Shown piece after piece: positions 1 to 9,879 of a DNA stretch of 36,419 nt. The first letter of the stretch is position 1. The number at the start of each line of letters is the position of its first letter. The stretch is from Dolichospermum sp. UHCC 0259 (GTDB lineage Bacteria > Cyanobacteriota > Cyanobacteriia > Cyanobacteriales > Nostocaceae): assembly GCF_009711935.1 (NCBI RefSeq), contig NZ_VIKX01000254.1:1-36419 (forward strand). Direction: 5' to 3'. Position numbers and translations under genes: made by a program. The notes beneath the pieces were generated by a model that saw nothing but the letters and a program-made list of their open reading frames with translations, was not told where the DNA came from and did not search any database.

Positions 1-33
1 CTCCTATCCCTGTTACTTCCTAATTCCTTTTTA

Positions 34-1509
34 GTGGGGGAGTGTGAACAGTTACTAGTTACAGCCACCCAATTAGCAGCCAAAGGCGCAAAAGTTATAG
101 TTTTTGAAAGTTATCTCATTCCCGGTGGTAGTGCCGGTTATTTTCAAAGCCAAGGATATACATTTGATGTCGGTGCATCAATGATTTTTGGTATGGGAAA
201 TAAAGGAACAACCAACTTACTCACCCGTGCCTTAGATGCAGTTAATGTTAATCTCGAAACCATTCCTGATTCTGTTCAGATTCACTATCATTTACCTGAT
301 GGTTTGGACTTAAAAATTGATCGAGATTATGAAAAATTCCTCCAAAATCTAATTGCCTATTTTCCCCACGAAGCCAAGGGAATCAGAAGATTTTATGATG
401 AATGTCAAAAAGTTTTTAATTGCCTGAATAATATTGAATTATTATCATTAGAAGAACCTAAATATCTCCTGCGAGTATTTCTCAAAAACCCATTAGCTTG
501 TCTAGGTTTAGCCAAATATTTACCATTGAATGTAGGAGAAGTAGCACGAAAGTATATTCAAGATCCTCAATTATTAAAGTTTATTGATATCGAGTGTTAT
601 TGTTGGTCAGTAGTTCCAGCAAACATGACACCAATGATTAATGCTGGTATGGTTTTTTCTGATAGACATTATGGCGGAGTTAATTATCCTAAAGGTGGAG
701 TTGGGAAAATTGCCGAAAAATTGGTGACAGGTTTAAAACAATTTGGGGGTGAAATTCAATACCAAGCGCGAGTGACAAAAATCATTACCAAACAGGGAAA
801 AGCTGTAGGTGTGCAATTAGCAAATGGTCAAATTTATTATGGTAAAAAAATAGTCTCTAATGCCACCCGCTGGGACACCTTTACAAAACTATTACCAGTC
901 CAAAAAATGCCAGTTAAAGAAAAAAATTGGCAACAACGATATATAAAATCACCCAGTTTTTTAAGCTTGCATATAGGAGTAAAAGCATCAGTTTTACCTG
1001 TAGGAACAGAATGTCATCATATTTTATTAACAGATTGGCAGGAAATGACCACAGCAACAGGAACAATTTTTGTTTCTATTCCTACCCTACTTGACCAGGA
1101 TTTAGCACCACCAGGATATCATATTATTCATGCCTTTACACCTGACTGGATTAGTAATTGGCAGGGACTATCCGAAAGCGAGTATGCGGCTAAAAAAGAA
1201 ATAGCAGCAGGGCAAATTATTGACAGATTAGAGGCTATTTTTCCTGGTTTAAATGCTGGGTTAGATTATTTAGAAATCGGGACTCCACGTACTCACAGAC
1301 GCTTTTTACGCCGGATAGATGGAACTTATGGACCAATACCTAAACGTAAGTTGTGGGGTTTATTGGGAATGCCTTTCAATCGCACTGTGATTCCTAATTT
1401 GTATTGTGTAGGAGATAGTACATTTCCCGGACAAGGTTTGAATGCTGTGGCTTTTTCTGGTTTTGCTTGCGCTCATCGGATTGGAGTAGACTTACAACTG
1501 AGAAAATAG
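34..1509 (+). pseudogene. crtH: prolycopene/carotenoid isomerase CrtH, 5' end missing
   Basis: CrtH (CRTISO) is a FAD-dependent enzyme that converts poly-cis-lycopene to all-trans lycopene in carotenoid synthesis. Matching begins abruptly at LVTATQLAAKGAKV and runs to the C-terminus (CVGDSTFPGQGLNAVAFSGF, the FAD-contacting end), including the PGGSAGY and FDVGAS motifs. The preceding family segment (a short beta strand and the GSGIGG dinucleotide-binding loop) is absent and replaced by unrelated residues GECEQL from a GTG codon at 34. The frame stays open to the window edge, and bases 1-33 resemble degenerate heptamer repeats. Without the GxGxxG loop the product is probably inactive, so I call it a truncated gene. 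The remaining frame is intact, so the damage may be recent, or the join may be an assembly error. Family identity is very likely; the pseudogene status is inference. Confidence 0.8.
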
Positions 1510-1540
1510 ATCCCCGACTTCTTGAAGAAGTCGGGGATCT
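1508..1540. repeat. palindromic repeat, copy 1 (possible crtH terminator)
   Basis: A perfect inverted repeat with 16-nt arms (AGATCCCCGACTTCTT) around a single central base, starting inside the crtH stop codon. Related copies lie at 15305-15337 and 27923-27985. It would fold into a strong hairpin on either strand and lies between convergent genes, so it could act as a bidirectional terminator, although no long T-tract follows. Confidence 0.85.
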
Positions 1541-1555
1541 GGTATGATTTAGTAT

Positions 1556-1951
1556 TTAGCGAAATAAATTTTTATGGGAAAAGCTAACTTTTTTCGGCAC
1601 GTATTCAGGACAGTCTATGGCTTCTTCGGTGAGAACAGAATCAGGTTTGACAGCACATTTTAAATAATGGTTATTGGCAAAAAATTGACATTTTTTACAG
1701 GGGACTTTTTGTAGAATTTTGTTTTTTACGCATACTTTATCATCTGTATTGGTGCGGATTTTATGAAAAAGCAGCAGAAAAATAGCCCAAACAAAAATAA
1801 ATCCCAGAGGAGCTAAAGATAGTGCTAAATCTGGTATTTGGATATTGTGATATTGCACTTGTACTTTTTCTTGTTGAACTGGACTTTGAGCAATGGACAA
1901 GTTGGTATTGTCGGTTATGAATGTATTTCCCAATACCTGCTCTATATACAT
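1556..1951 (-). CDS. conserved cyanobacterial membrane protein with a cysteine cluster
   Basis: 131 residues; function unknown. The N-terminal 40 residues are polar, followed by one membrane segment at about residues 43-63. The C-terminal tail has a cysteine cluster: C74, C85, C88, C99 and C114, with C85-x2-C88 as the core (PCKKCQFF, then YLKCAV and IDCPEY). I recognise the tail pattern from hypothetical proteins widespread in cyanobacteria. The cysteines could bind a metal or Fe-S centre or form disulfides, but nothing here decides which. The ATG at 1951 has GGAAAA upstream at a usable distance. The gene is convergent with crtH across the palindromic repeat, and a repeat-rich gap lies upstream. 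Confidence 0.75.
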   Translation of the reverse strand: MYIEQVLGNTFITDNTNLSIAQSPVQQEKVQVQYHNIQIPDLALSLAPLGFIFVWAIFLLLFHKIRTNTDDKVCVKNKILQKVPCKKCQFFANNHYLKCAVKPDSVLTEEAIDCPEYVPKKVSFSHKNLFR

Positions 1952-1981
1952 CTTATTTTCCTTAATTATCTATAATGGTTC

Positions 1982-2088
1982 TTACAGCAATTCTCGTTCT
2001 TATGAAACACAATGGAGGGCGCAGGCCCTGCGCCCCTACGGATTTGGCGATAAAAAACTGTACCTCATAACATTAGAAAGTGCTGTAA
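1982..2088. repeat. MITE-like element with 8-bp terminal inverted repeats
   Basis: A 107-bp element bounded by TTACAGCA and TGCTGTAA, with imperfect complementarity continuing inward (TTATGA against TCATAA). It contains the GC-rich palindrome GGGCGCAGGCCCTGCGCCC at 2017-2035, whose reverse complement recurs at 12773-12791. It has no coding capacity, so it is probably non-autonomous. Confidence 0.6.
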
Positions 2089-2204
2089 TTGACAAATGTG
2101 ACAGAACCAAGTGGCAAACCCCTCAATATAAAGTCTGTTTTAATTGTGACTGATGTTCGATTTTGGAACTTTTAATTTAAGTCTATGATTGGTTTGGGTA
2201 AAGG

Positions 2205-2351
2205 TAAGCATTCAGCCGTCAGCGAACAGCTATCAGCAAGAATTGAATTGATAAGCATTCTGAATATTAATTACTAATGTTAGTCTCCTCACTTCAAAAC
2301 CCCTAAAATCCGGTTTTAGCTGACTGCTGACCACTGATAGCTGAATGCTTA
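2205..2351. repeat. MITE-like element, ends TAAGCATTCAGC / GCTGAATGCTTA
   Basis: A 147-bp element with inverted ends: TAAGCATTCAGC at the left, GCTGAATGCTTA at the right, and further CAGCTATCAGC/GCTGACTGCTGA blocks inside. GGTAAAG-like sequence lies just outside both ends and may be a target duplication. No coding sequence. The rest of the 1952-2576 gap is AT-rich and shows nothing else I can support. Confidence 0.6.
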
Positions 2352-2576
2352 GGGGTAAAGCTGTATATGGCTTATGATTATAGGTTTATCAAAAGTAAAG
2401 ATTAGTTATCTCTGTCAATAGTTTTGTTTTTTATTATGTGAATATATATCTGAAGTGGTACGTGGGTATTAAAAATAGAGTTGGTAATAGGTTTTTAAAT
2501 TTTTGAATTTCCAGAAAATTTTATTTTGTTAGTTTGAACTAAAATCAGTGTAATTATGGGTGGAAATATTAGTTAT

Positions 2577-5522
2577 TTAACCAGGGGGTATTTCGTCTTC
2601 TAGGGGACGAATAATAGTTGCTGGTGGTGCGAGTTCTGGTTGAAAGATTCCTTGTAGTGCTTGTTCTAAGGTTGGTGCCATGACGATGCGATTTTCATAG
2701 GCTACAACTACTCTCACTAATGTTGGTAAACTATTTTGTGTGGCTTCTAAATAAATTGGTTCAACATATAGTAATGATTGTTCAATAGGAATTACTAAAA
2801 GATTACCTTGAATTACTCTTGAACCTTGACGATTCCAGAGGGAAATTTGTTGAGAAATAACTGGATCTTGATTTATTCTGGCTTCAATTTGTTCTTGTCC
2901 ATAAATTAAGCGTTCTTTAGGAAAGTTATATAGTAGTAATTTGCCATAATTTTCACCGTCGGAACGTGCTGCTAACCAAGCAATTAAATTGGTACGTTGT
3001 TTGGGTGTGTAGGGAAGTAAGAGGATAAATTCTTCAAAGGAAACGTTAGGAAGACTGGTTATTAAATAGTAGGGTTCAACTTCACGGCTTTCGTCACCAT
3101 AGATTTCATTGGGAATCTGCCATTGATCTTCTCGATTATAAAATACTTGGGGATCTGTCATGTGGTAGATCATTAAGCGTTCAGATTGAATTTTGAAATA
3201 ATCTACTGGATAGCGGAGATGAGTGCGGAGATTGACTGGTAAATTCCTCAGTGGTTGAAACATTTGGGGAAATATTTTTGACCAAGCTGTAATTAATGGA
3301 TCGGAAGCATCAGCAATGTAAAATCTGACTGTACCGTTGTTAGCATCTATTACGACTTTGACAGAGTTACGGATATAATTAATACTATTTGTACCTGTGT
3401 CTGAGTAAGGGTAGCGATCGCTTGTGGTGTAAGCATCAACTATCCAATAAAGATAATTTTCTTTGCCAGGAAATTGTTGATTTTGACCATCTATTCGGGC
3501 ATCTGCTACAACTAAATAAGGATCACTATCAAATTTTAAAAAAGGAGCAATGGTGCGAATTCGTTGATTAATATTTCGTCGAAATAATACTTTAGTTTCT
3601 GGTAGGAAATCCCGTGTAAATATCATTCTCCAGTCTTTTAAATATATGGAAAATAGCCATCTTTTCCATAAAGAGTTGATATAAATACCACCTAATCCAT
3701 CATAACTATTATAAACATTATCACTGCCACTGGGATAATCTAATTCTTTAACTTTTGTCCCAGTCATGACATGAGTATTACTAATTTCTCCATAATAAAT
3801 TCGGGGTTGTCCGATGGGAATACTGGCACGAATATTGGCATTAGAAGTATTTAATACGCTGCCATTTTCGCTAATATCTTTGACAAAATATTCTGGTAAT
3901 CCACCAGCAGCAACGGTATTAACGGGACTCACAGTGAAGCCATAACCATGAGTATAAATCATATTTTGGTTTACCCATGTTTGTGCTTGGAGAGGAACAT
4001 CTGGATAATTTAATTCTCTAGCTGCAATTAGTACCTGTTGTTTTTCCAGATTACCGTTATTTTTAATTAAATATCTATCAATATCAGCATCGGGAAATTT
4101 ATAATAAGGGCGAATTTGTTGTAATTGACGGTTGGTTTTTAATAATGGTTCTTGATCCCAAAGCCGAATATTTCTAATTGTCAATTCATTAGCTTTGATA
4201 TTTGCTTTTGTGAGTTTTCCTGTGGGGTTAAATATTTGAGAGTCAATGACATCTAAATTAAATGCTTGACGAGTTAGAGCGATATTTCGCGTTATATAAG
4301 GTTGTTCTTTTTGTAATTCATTTGGCTCAACAATAAAATTTTGTACAGCCATAGGTACAATAAAATTACCTGTGAATATCAAAGTTATATAAATACCTAA
4401 AGCATAAATCACCCGGCGACGATGTGAAGATTTTTGTTGCCAAAATACAGTTAACCATAATAAGTATAAGGCTATAGCTACCGATAAAATATATAGGATT
4501 GTATCTGCTGGTAATTGGGCTTTAACATCAGTATAACTAGCTCCATAGCTCACACCACGAACCGAGTAAAGTAGTTGATAACGACTAAGCCAATAATTTA
4601 AAGATACGACTAACATTAAACAGCCGACTAATCCCGATAAATGGCGCATTTGTGGAGAAGAAAACCCAGGAAAAACAGCTTGACTGAGACTATTTGCTGA
4701 TAATAAATAGGTAAGAATGACGCTAATAAAAGCATACAGAGATAATCCTATTAACCAAAATTCTAAAAGTTCCCAAATGGGGAGATGGAAAATGTAAAAA
4801 CTGATATCTTTGCCAAATAATGGTTCAGAATGATCAAAGGAAATAGGCTGAAAAGATAAGAGAATTTTTGCCCAATATTGAGATAATATCCAGCCAAAAC
4901 AGAGACTAAAAATAATAGCGATCGCTCCCAAGCACAATTCGCTATAAATTAATATAGCCATAGATAATCCCCCTAATAGTCCTAAAGACCAAGGTTGAGA
5001 AATTATCTGTCTTCCCAACTGTAAAATTATCTCGGCTCGAAATAACAGTGGTACTGATAAACTAGATTGATTAACTTTCTCTGGCCAATAGGAGAGGGCA
5101 ACGTTTCCATAGTGTGTTAGCATCAGACACACCAAAAAAATTAACCCTAATATGAGAGGCAAGAGCGATCGCAATTTAATTTTACTGGTATAATTATCCC
5201 ATTGAAGGTATTGATTATTTCGAGGATACTGAGGACTAAGAAAATTTGTTAATTTTCGACTAATTTTTATCTCTTGTACCGGAATAGAATTAGGAAAAGG
5301 AGGATATTTCAACCTTTGAGCTAAAGTAAGATTTCCTAACAAGTAAACCGCACTCAAACTCACAACCAATAACCATAAACTCCCCTGAGTTAACAATCTT
5401 TGTAAAAATACTTCTATATAACCAACTTCCTGAAACCAAAAAATTTCCGCACCCAAATAAGCGGCTATATCTAAGAATAGCCACAAACCCAAACATCCTA
5501 TAAAAACTCTAATAGGTTTCAT
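2577..5522 (-). CDS. UPF0182 family multi-pass membrane protein
   Basis: About 981 residues from the ATG at 5522, close to the usual family length. The N-terminal third is a set of hydrophobic segments (beginning [15 protein letters not shown], with the family-typical WFQEVGY). The rest is a large soluble region with family-like stretches such as [16 protein letters not shown] and [16 protein letters not shown]. The biochemical role of UPF0182 is unknown. An in-frame start lies further up at 5606, but its extra 28 residues are a translation of a heptamer tandem repeat ([14 protein letters not shown]), so I chose the internal ATG (MKPIRVF). The gene follows the CHAT gene on the same strand. 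HIP1 sites occur at about 3414, 4918 and 5163. Family assignment is firm; function cannot be given. Confidence 0.88.
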   Translation of the reverse strand: MKPIRVFIGCLGLWLFLDIAAYLGAEIFWFQEVGYIEVFLQRLLTQGSLWLLVVSLSAVYLLGNLTLAQRLKYPPFPNSIPVQEIKISRKLTNFLSPQYPRNNQYLQWDNYTSKIKLRSLLPLILGLIFLVCLMLTHYGNVALSYWPEKVNQSSLSVPLLFRAEIILQLGRQIISQPWSLGLLGGLSMAILIYSELCLGAIAIIFSLCFGWILSQYWAKILLSFQPISFDHSEPLFGKDISFYIFHLPIWELLEFWLIGLSLYAFISVILTYLLSANSLSQAVFPGFSSPQMRHLSGLVGCLMLVVSLNYWLSRYQLLYSVRGVSYGASYTDVKAQLPADTILYILSVAIALYLLWLTVFWQQKSSHRRRVIYALGIYITLIFTGNFIVPMAVQNFIVEPNELQKEQPYITRNIALTRQAFNLDVIDSQIFNPTGKLTKANIKANELTIRNIRLWDQEPLLKTNRQLQQIRPYYKFPDADIDRYLIKNNGNLEKQQVLIAARELNYPDVPLQAQTWVNQNMIYTHGYGFTVSPVNTVAAGGLPEYFVKDISENGSVLNTSNANIRASIPIGQPRIYYGEISNTHVMTGTKVKELDYPSGSDNVYNSYDGLGGIYINSLWKRWLFSIYLKDWRMIFTRDFLPETKVLFRRNINQRIRTIAPFLKFDSDPYLVVADARIDGQNQQFPGKENYLYWIVDAYTTSDRYPYSDTGTNSINYIRNSVKVVIDANNGTVRFYIADASDPLITAWSKIFPQMFQPLRNLPVNLRTHLRYPVDYFKIQSERLMIYHMTDPQVFYNREDQWQIPNEIYGDESREVEPYYLITSLPNVSFEEFILLLPYTPKQRTNLIAWLAARSDGENYGKLLLYNFPKERLIYGQEQIEARINQDPVISQQISLWNRQGSRVIQGNLLVIPIEQSLLYVEPIYLEATQNSLPTLVRVVVAYENRIVMAPTLEQALQGIFQPELAPPATIIRPLEDEIPPG

Positions 5523-5544
5523 TTCTAAAATATTGATTTTGGCA

Positions 5545-5589
5545 AGGGAACAGGGAACAGGGAATAGGGAACAGGGAATAGAGAATAGG
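5545..5589. repeat. heptamer short tandem repeat (AGGGAAC/AGGGAAT)
   Basis: Six consecutive heptamers of the AGGGAAC/AGGGAAT type fill the gap between the CHAT stop codon and the UPF0182 start. Short tandem heptamers of this kind are typical of Nostocales genomes. A second run of the same unit lies at 28978-29003, downstream of purH. Confidence 0.85.
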
Positions 5590-7335
5590 TTAATTCCAAT
5601 TACCAATCATTGTGAAAGCAGACCAATAATAGGGATGGGATAAATCTATTTTAGCTAAATTAGCCACTTCTGGAGGTAAAGCAATCCGGTTTTCTGGTGA
5701 CAAATATAAATATTTGTCTGTAATGCGGACTTCTCCTTTAAGCATCCCTATCTGAGCTTGTCTGAGAGATTCAGAGCGTAAAGAGGTAAGTTTTAATTGT
5801 TCGTAAAATTTTGTTATTAGTGCGAGAGATCCTTGATCACTAACATACCACAAGCTACCTAATACAGATTTTACTCCTGCTTGCACTGCTAAACCAGAAA
5901 ATCCTAACTCTGCTTGTTGGTTTCCTAGAGCGGTTCTACAAGCACTCAAAACTAACATTTCTACTTTAGGATCTTTATTCCATTTTAATTCCTGGGATAG
6001 CTTTTTTAGTTCATCTAGGTTAAGTTTTTTATCCCAAAGTTGAATGTAAGAATTGCTGATTTGTCCAGCTTGAAAATCACCATGAGTAGCTAAGTGAATA
6101 ATGCCAAAATTCTTTTGAGAACTTAGAGATGCAATTTTTTCTGTGGTTAATTCTTCGTTTAATAATATTTGATTTTGACTTTGCCAGATTTGTTTACTCA
6201 CTGTATCTATTTCCAATGGTACAGAGGGTAAAGGATCTTGATCTTCTGTACTTCGTGATATTCCCATCGCTAAGATATCAGCTTTAATTATAGGAAAATA
6301 ACGGGTATCTGTAAGATTAAAACTGGGAATAATCCCCACACTATATTTTTCAATTAAGAATTGCTTGCCATCATATAAAGCAGCAATGGGGATGGATCGT
6401 AATTTGTTATCCATCGAAAATATTAAAGTGTCTATTTTATTAGCTTTTATCTCCATTATCAGAGGATCAATTATCCATTCATAAAGTTCTTTCGCACTCT
6501 TAACATAAGATTTATCTTGAAAGTCAGTTACTTTAGATCGAAATTCTCTAGCAACTTTTTGGACATTCAAACTATTGGCTTCTTCAACATATTTGCGAAC
6601 AATTTGACCACTTTCAACTAAATTAGTTTCAGATGAAATTATTAATTTCTTTGGTAAATTTTTAGCTTTTTTACCTAAATTATCTACTTTGGCAATGGGG
6701 GGAATCATGATTAAACTTAGTTTATCTTTTAAGGACGTTATATAAATAACTGCTGCCTTCTTTTGTGTTACCTTTGCCAATTTGCTAAGTTCATCGGCAA
6801 TATCTTCAGATGAGCTAAGTTCACCAAATAAATTAGTATTAAGTTGGGCACCATATTGTAATGCTTGCATTTCTTCAACCTGAGCAACAGCTTCATCATC
6901 TGTTGCTGCGGCAAAATTATTATCAAATACCTGTCTATTTATATTAATTCCAGTCAAAGATGAAGGACTATTTTGATTAGTATTATCTGACTGCTTTATT
7001 GATGGATTATTAGGTGTACTAATTTTTTGAGCATCAAAATTAGTAGTATTTGCCGGATTTTCTGATGAATTAGTCAGAATGGTACTTTCTCGACTATCTG
7101 GATTAGTAATGTCTGATTGATTTTCTACTGAATCATCAGGAATTATCACTTCCTGAGAGTCGGGATTAGTAATATCTGATTGATTGCTGACTGAATCATC
7201 AGGAATTATCACTTCTTGAGGATCAGGATTAGTAATGTCTGATTGATTACCTAACTGAGCTTGAACAGAGTTTGATAACAAGATAATGCAGATAACTACT
7301 AAAAAAATAGATAAAAAAGAACGAGACAATTTCAT
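5590..7335 (-). CDS. secreted CHAT-domain caspase-like protease
   Basis: 581 residues from the ATG at 7335, which has a strong GAGGAG ribosome site and is followed at once by a signal peptide ([21 protein letters not shown]). The further upstream start would bury this signal. Residues 30-113 are about four 21-residue tandem repeats ([21 protein letters not shown] type). A linker follows, then a CHAT domain over roughly residues 300-581. The caspase-like dyad is visible: His418 in HLATHGD and Cys466 in LSACRTAL. The family ending [12 protein letters not shown] is present. CHAT proteins are cysteine proteases, often with TPR repeats; none is seen here. The product is probably periplasmic or surface exposed. 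It lies 31 bp after a beta-barrel gene, suggesting co-transcription. The substrate is unknown. Confidence 0.85.
   Translation of the reverse strand: MKLSRSFLSIFLVVICIILLSNSVQAQLGNQSDITNPDPQEVIIPDDSVSNQSDITNPDSQEVIIPDDSVENQSDITNPDSRESTILTNSSENPANTTNFDAQKISTPNNPSIKQSDNTNQNSPSSLTGININRQVFDNNFAAATDDEAVAQVEEMQALQYGAQLNTNLFGELSSSEDIADELSKLAKVTQKKAAVIYITSLKDKLSLIMIPPIAKVDNLGKKAKNLPKKLIISSETNLVESGQIVRKYVEEANSLNVQKVAREFRSKVTDFQDKSYVKSAKELYEWIIDPLIMEIKANKIDTLIFSMDNKLRSIPIAALYDGKQFLIEKYSVGIIPSFNLTDTRYFPIIKADILAMGISRSTEDQDPLPSVPLEIDTVSKQIWQSQNQILLNEELTTEKIASLSSQKNFGIIHLATHGDFQAGQISNSYIQLWDKKLNLDELKKLSQELKWNKDPKVEMLVLSACRTALGNQQAELGFSGLAVQAGVKSVLGSLWYVSDQGSLALITKFYEQLKLTSLRSESLRQAQIGMLKGEVRITDKYLYLSPENRIALPPEVANLAKIDLSHPYYWSAFTMIGNWN
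6997..7248 (-). repeat. 63-bp coding tandem repeat in the CHAT gene
   Basis: Four units of 63 bp encode a low-complexity region rich in N, D, S, P and I just after the signal peptide. Units 1 and 2 are nearly identical, and units 3 and 4 are increasingly diverged, as expected from repeated local duplication. Copy number probably varies between strains. Confidence 0.8.
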
Positions 7336-7366
7336 AAATATTCTCCTCAAATCTCGATAAATTTGG

Positions 7367-8365
7367 TTAAAAAGAAAAGCTATAACCAACGCCTAATATA
7401 AATCTGATCCCATCACCTGCGTTCCCAGTAATATCAGTAATAGCTGGAGTAATTACTAAAGGAACTTGTTTCAATGGTGTGACAGATAAACCCAGTCCTA
7501 AATCTTGTCCACTCCATTCAATAATTGTGTTGACAGGTTGCACAACTTTTACAGCTACACTACCAAAGACACCCACTGAATCAATGTTATTGTTAATATC
7601 GAATTCTGACCGGAATTGTCCACCACCCATACCAGCCGAAAGATAAATACGACTAAAAGGTTTCTTTTCGCTATCTTGAAGCCGAAACATTTTACTGATT
7701 ACACCATAGCCAGATGTTCCTCCATCTGTACTACCAAAAGTTATAAAGTTCTTAACGCCAACAGCTACAGCTATATCGTTTTTCAGTTGAGTATGCACTT
7801 TAAAACTAATGTTACCATCTTGAAAATTACTCAGGTCAACAATGCCTATATTTATATCTAAACCCACTGATTCTTTAGCATTACCTAAGCCAAACCCAAC
7901 TCCAGAAACTCCATCTGCTTTGTTAGTAAAACGAGCGCGAGATTGGAATCCTAAACCAATAGAAGCTCTACCCCATGATTTACCATAGGCTGATGGTGTC
8001 AGCATGGTAATACTAGGAGATGCTGCTGGAGACAACGGTTTTTCCAAAATTAAGGGCAATTTTTGGGGTTTAAATGGTTTCTGTTCTGGCGTTGTTGGTT
8101 CTGTTTGTAAGTTATTTTTACCAACTTCAGGAACATTCTGAGCTAGATCAGTTTTAGAAACTAAAAAATCAGAATCAGTCAGGTTTTCTTTGGGTATTGA
8201 ATCAATTTGATTAATAGATGCTGGGCTTATTTTGATGGGTAAATATCCATTAATATCATTTGGTACTACGAACTGACTAAGAGAAGATTGATGCTCATAT
8301 TTAATTGTGCTGTGTACATAATTGTAAGTTTCTATGGGAGAATAATTTTCTAGAAAGTACATCAT
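7367..8365 (-). CDS. putative outer-membrane beta-barrel protein
   Basis: 332 residues. The first 120 are polar and proline/serine rich. From about residue 125 the sequence alternates glycine, aromatic and hydrophobic residues as in beta strands (GRASIGLGFQSRARF, SRIYLSAGMGGGQF) and ends in GVGYSFSF, with the terminal aromatic expected of proteins inserted by the BAM complex. Oddly, no N-terminal signal peptide is visible from this start, so the start may be wrong or the 5' end altered. It lies immediately upstream of the CHAT gene on the same strand and may place that protein at the outer membrane, which is inference. I cannot assign it to a named family. Confidence 0.6.
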   Translation of the reverse strand: MMYFLENYSPIETYNYVHSTIKYEHQSSLSQFVVPNDINGYLPIKISPASINQIDSIPKENLTDSDFLVSKTDLAQNVPEVGKNNLQTEPTTPEQKPFKPQKLPLILEKPLSPAASPSITMLTPSAYGKSWGRASIGLGFQSRARFTNKADGVSGVGFGLGNAKESVGLDINIGIVDLSNFQDGNISFKVHTQLKNDIAVAVGVKNFITFGSTDGGTSGYGVISKMFRLQDSEKKPFSRIYLSAGMGGGQFRSEFDINNNIDSVGVFGSVAVKVVQPVNTIIEWSGQDLGLGLSVTPLKQVPLVITPAITDITGNAGDGIRFILGVGYSFSF

Positions 8366-8521
8366 AATTCGGTAATTTTCTCACAATGCTCAAGATAGAG
8401 TTTCAGGATTCAGCAGTCAAAAATCTCAACTTAGCTTCTAGAATCAGGTCATCCAAAGGCTAATTACCTTCTTACTTATGATTTGATACCAATGTTAATG
8501 TTTTATTTGTAACCAATAATT

Positions 8522-8944
8522 ATGCTTACCAGTGTTGATCGGTTGTTGTTTGTAAGACAAGTCCCCATTTTTAAAGAACTGCGGGATGATTTCATTGTCA
8601 GGCTTGCTTCCGTGATGAATGAGTTATCCTACCCGGCTAATTATACAATCTTTCAGCAAGGACAAGAAGGGCGATCTCTGTATATCTTAATATCCGGTCG
8701 GGTGAAAGTCCATATTGGTGATACCAAATTAGCAGAAGTTGATCAGGGAAACTACTTTGGTGAAATGGCGGTATTCGATACTCAACCTCGTTCTGCTGCT
8801 ATTACTACTTTAGAATCTTGTGAATGTTTGGAACTTACCCAAGAGCAACTTTATGATGCTATTGAAGAAACTCCAGAAATTGCGGTGAATATTATTCGTG
8901 AGTTATCTCGTTTAATTCGCAAACTCAATGAAAATATTAGTTAA
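8522..8944 (+). CDS. single-domain cyclic nucleotide-binding protein
   Basis: 140 residues making up one cyclic nucleotide-binding fold (CRP/PKA type) with no DNA-binding domain. The phosphate-binding cassette is clear: YFGEMAVFDTQPRSAAITT, with the Glu and Arg that hold the ribose and cyclic phosphate in this family. The N-terminal helix (VDRLLFVRQVPIFKEL) and C-terminal helices are complete, so this is not a fragment. Proteins of this type act as stand-alone sensors or partners of other proteins; the partner is not evident. The gene is transcribed divergently from the beta-barrel gene across a 156-bp gap. Confidence 0.85.
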   Translation: MLTSVDRLLFVRQVPIFKELRDDFIVRLASVMNELSYPANYTIFQQGQEGRSLYILISGRVKVHIGDTKLAEVDQGNYFGEMAVFDTQPRSAAITTLESCECLELTQEQLYDAIEETPEIAVNIIRELSRLIRKLNENIS

Positions 8945-9630
8945 TTTTTAGTTTTAACAACATTGAAAATTCCCGGCACATACCCTACTTTTAAGCAAGG
9001 TAAACCAGTTCTTTTAAAAATTCTCTTACCTGTGTTGGACTGCACTTTAGTGAGTTTAACAGTAAAACTGCGGCACGTTTTTAGTATACGCTATCAGCAA
9101 GCCCTAGATATGAGTGCGATCGCCTGATATAAAATTGATTACTGATTTAACCCTGTGGACAACAAGCAAATATGTATTTTTATATACTTGTTAAGCGCAT
9201 TTGTGCGAAGTTGCTTAAATTTTTTGTATAGTCTCATTGATTATTTATTTAGGGATAAGAATAAATACTTAGGGGCGACAGATCATTGCTATTGCTTGAT
9301 GGAAATCGTATTGATTGTGACTAATTATTTGAATATATTCAATATATTTACTTACTAAAAATGGAGATAAAAAACTATGTATTAGGCAAAAATGGTCCAA
9401 GTATTTTGACAATTTAGTCCTTGTACAGATTATGTTGACGCTGGTGATATCTTTTGAGGAGTAAACTATTTGCAGTAAAATTTCATCTAAATGCCAAGTA
9501 GACAGCTAGGCTTTTCGATACTTCAGAATTTCCAACTACTGAGGACAAATGTTAGGTAGTAATGATTGAATTGGGCGATCGCTTAATCTTAAATTTCCTC
9601 AAGAAAATATAAAAATCTTTTAAAAAAACG
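8945..9630. other. long intergenic region without a convincing gene
   Basis: AT-rich sequence between the cyclic nucleotide-binding gene and the rlpA leader. It holds HIP1 octamers near 9117 and 9576 and a small palindrome TGAATATATTCA near 9331. A GTG-started open frame at 9155-9358 has no family resemblance or ribosome site and is not called. I see no RNA gene or element here. Confidence 0.5.
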
Positions 9631-9879
9631 TTACATAGCCAAAATCCTGACTTGAACAAGGTTTACAAGCTTAAACTCAACTATAAATTTAGCCATATCC
9701 TTCAGACTTCCGCTAAAACCCTGATCCCCAAGTCCGAAAATTCGTGTTAATGTATTCGAGTTACAAAACACAAAGTGAAAGCGGAACGGGTTCAAGTTTC
9801 CAGCGAGAGTCACTGTTCAAAAGTGAAACCCCCGCTAATCAGCAAACTTAAGTTCTAAAGTCGCTTTAAAATCGGACGC
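9631..9879 (+). promoter_or_regulatory. structured leader of rlpA, candidate c-di-AMP (ydaO-type) riboswitch
   Basis: The 250 bases before rlpA are less AT-rich than the region before them and contain paired segments: CCGCT (about 9712) with AGCGG (about 9780), CTGAT with ATCAG (about 9838), and CACT-loop-AGTG near 9812. GCTAA occurs twice. From established knowledge, ydaO-class c-di-AMP riboswitches control cell-wall genes including RlpA-type genes, and occur in cyanobacteria. I cannot find the canonical GGGGUGAAUC block, so this is a structured leader first and a riboswitch only as a suggestion. Boundaries are approximate. Confidence 0.4.

Noticed and set aside
5523-5606. Longer start for the UPF0182 gene
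   Set aside because: The added residues are a translation of the heptamer repeat, and the family N-terminus begins at the ATG at 5522.
9155-9358. 67-residue plus-strand open frame
   Set aside because: GTG start without ribosome site, AT-driven hydrophobic composition and no family resemblance.
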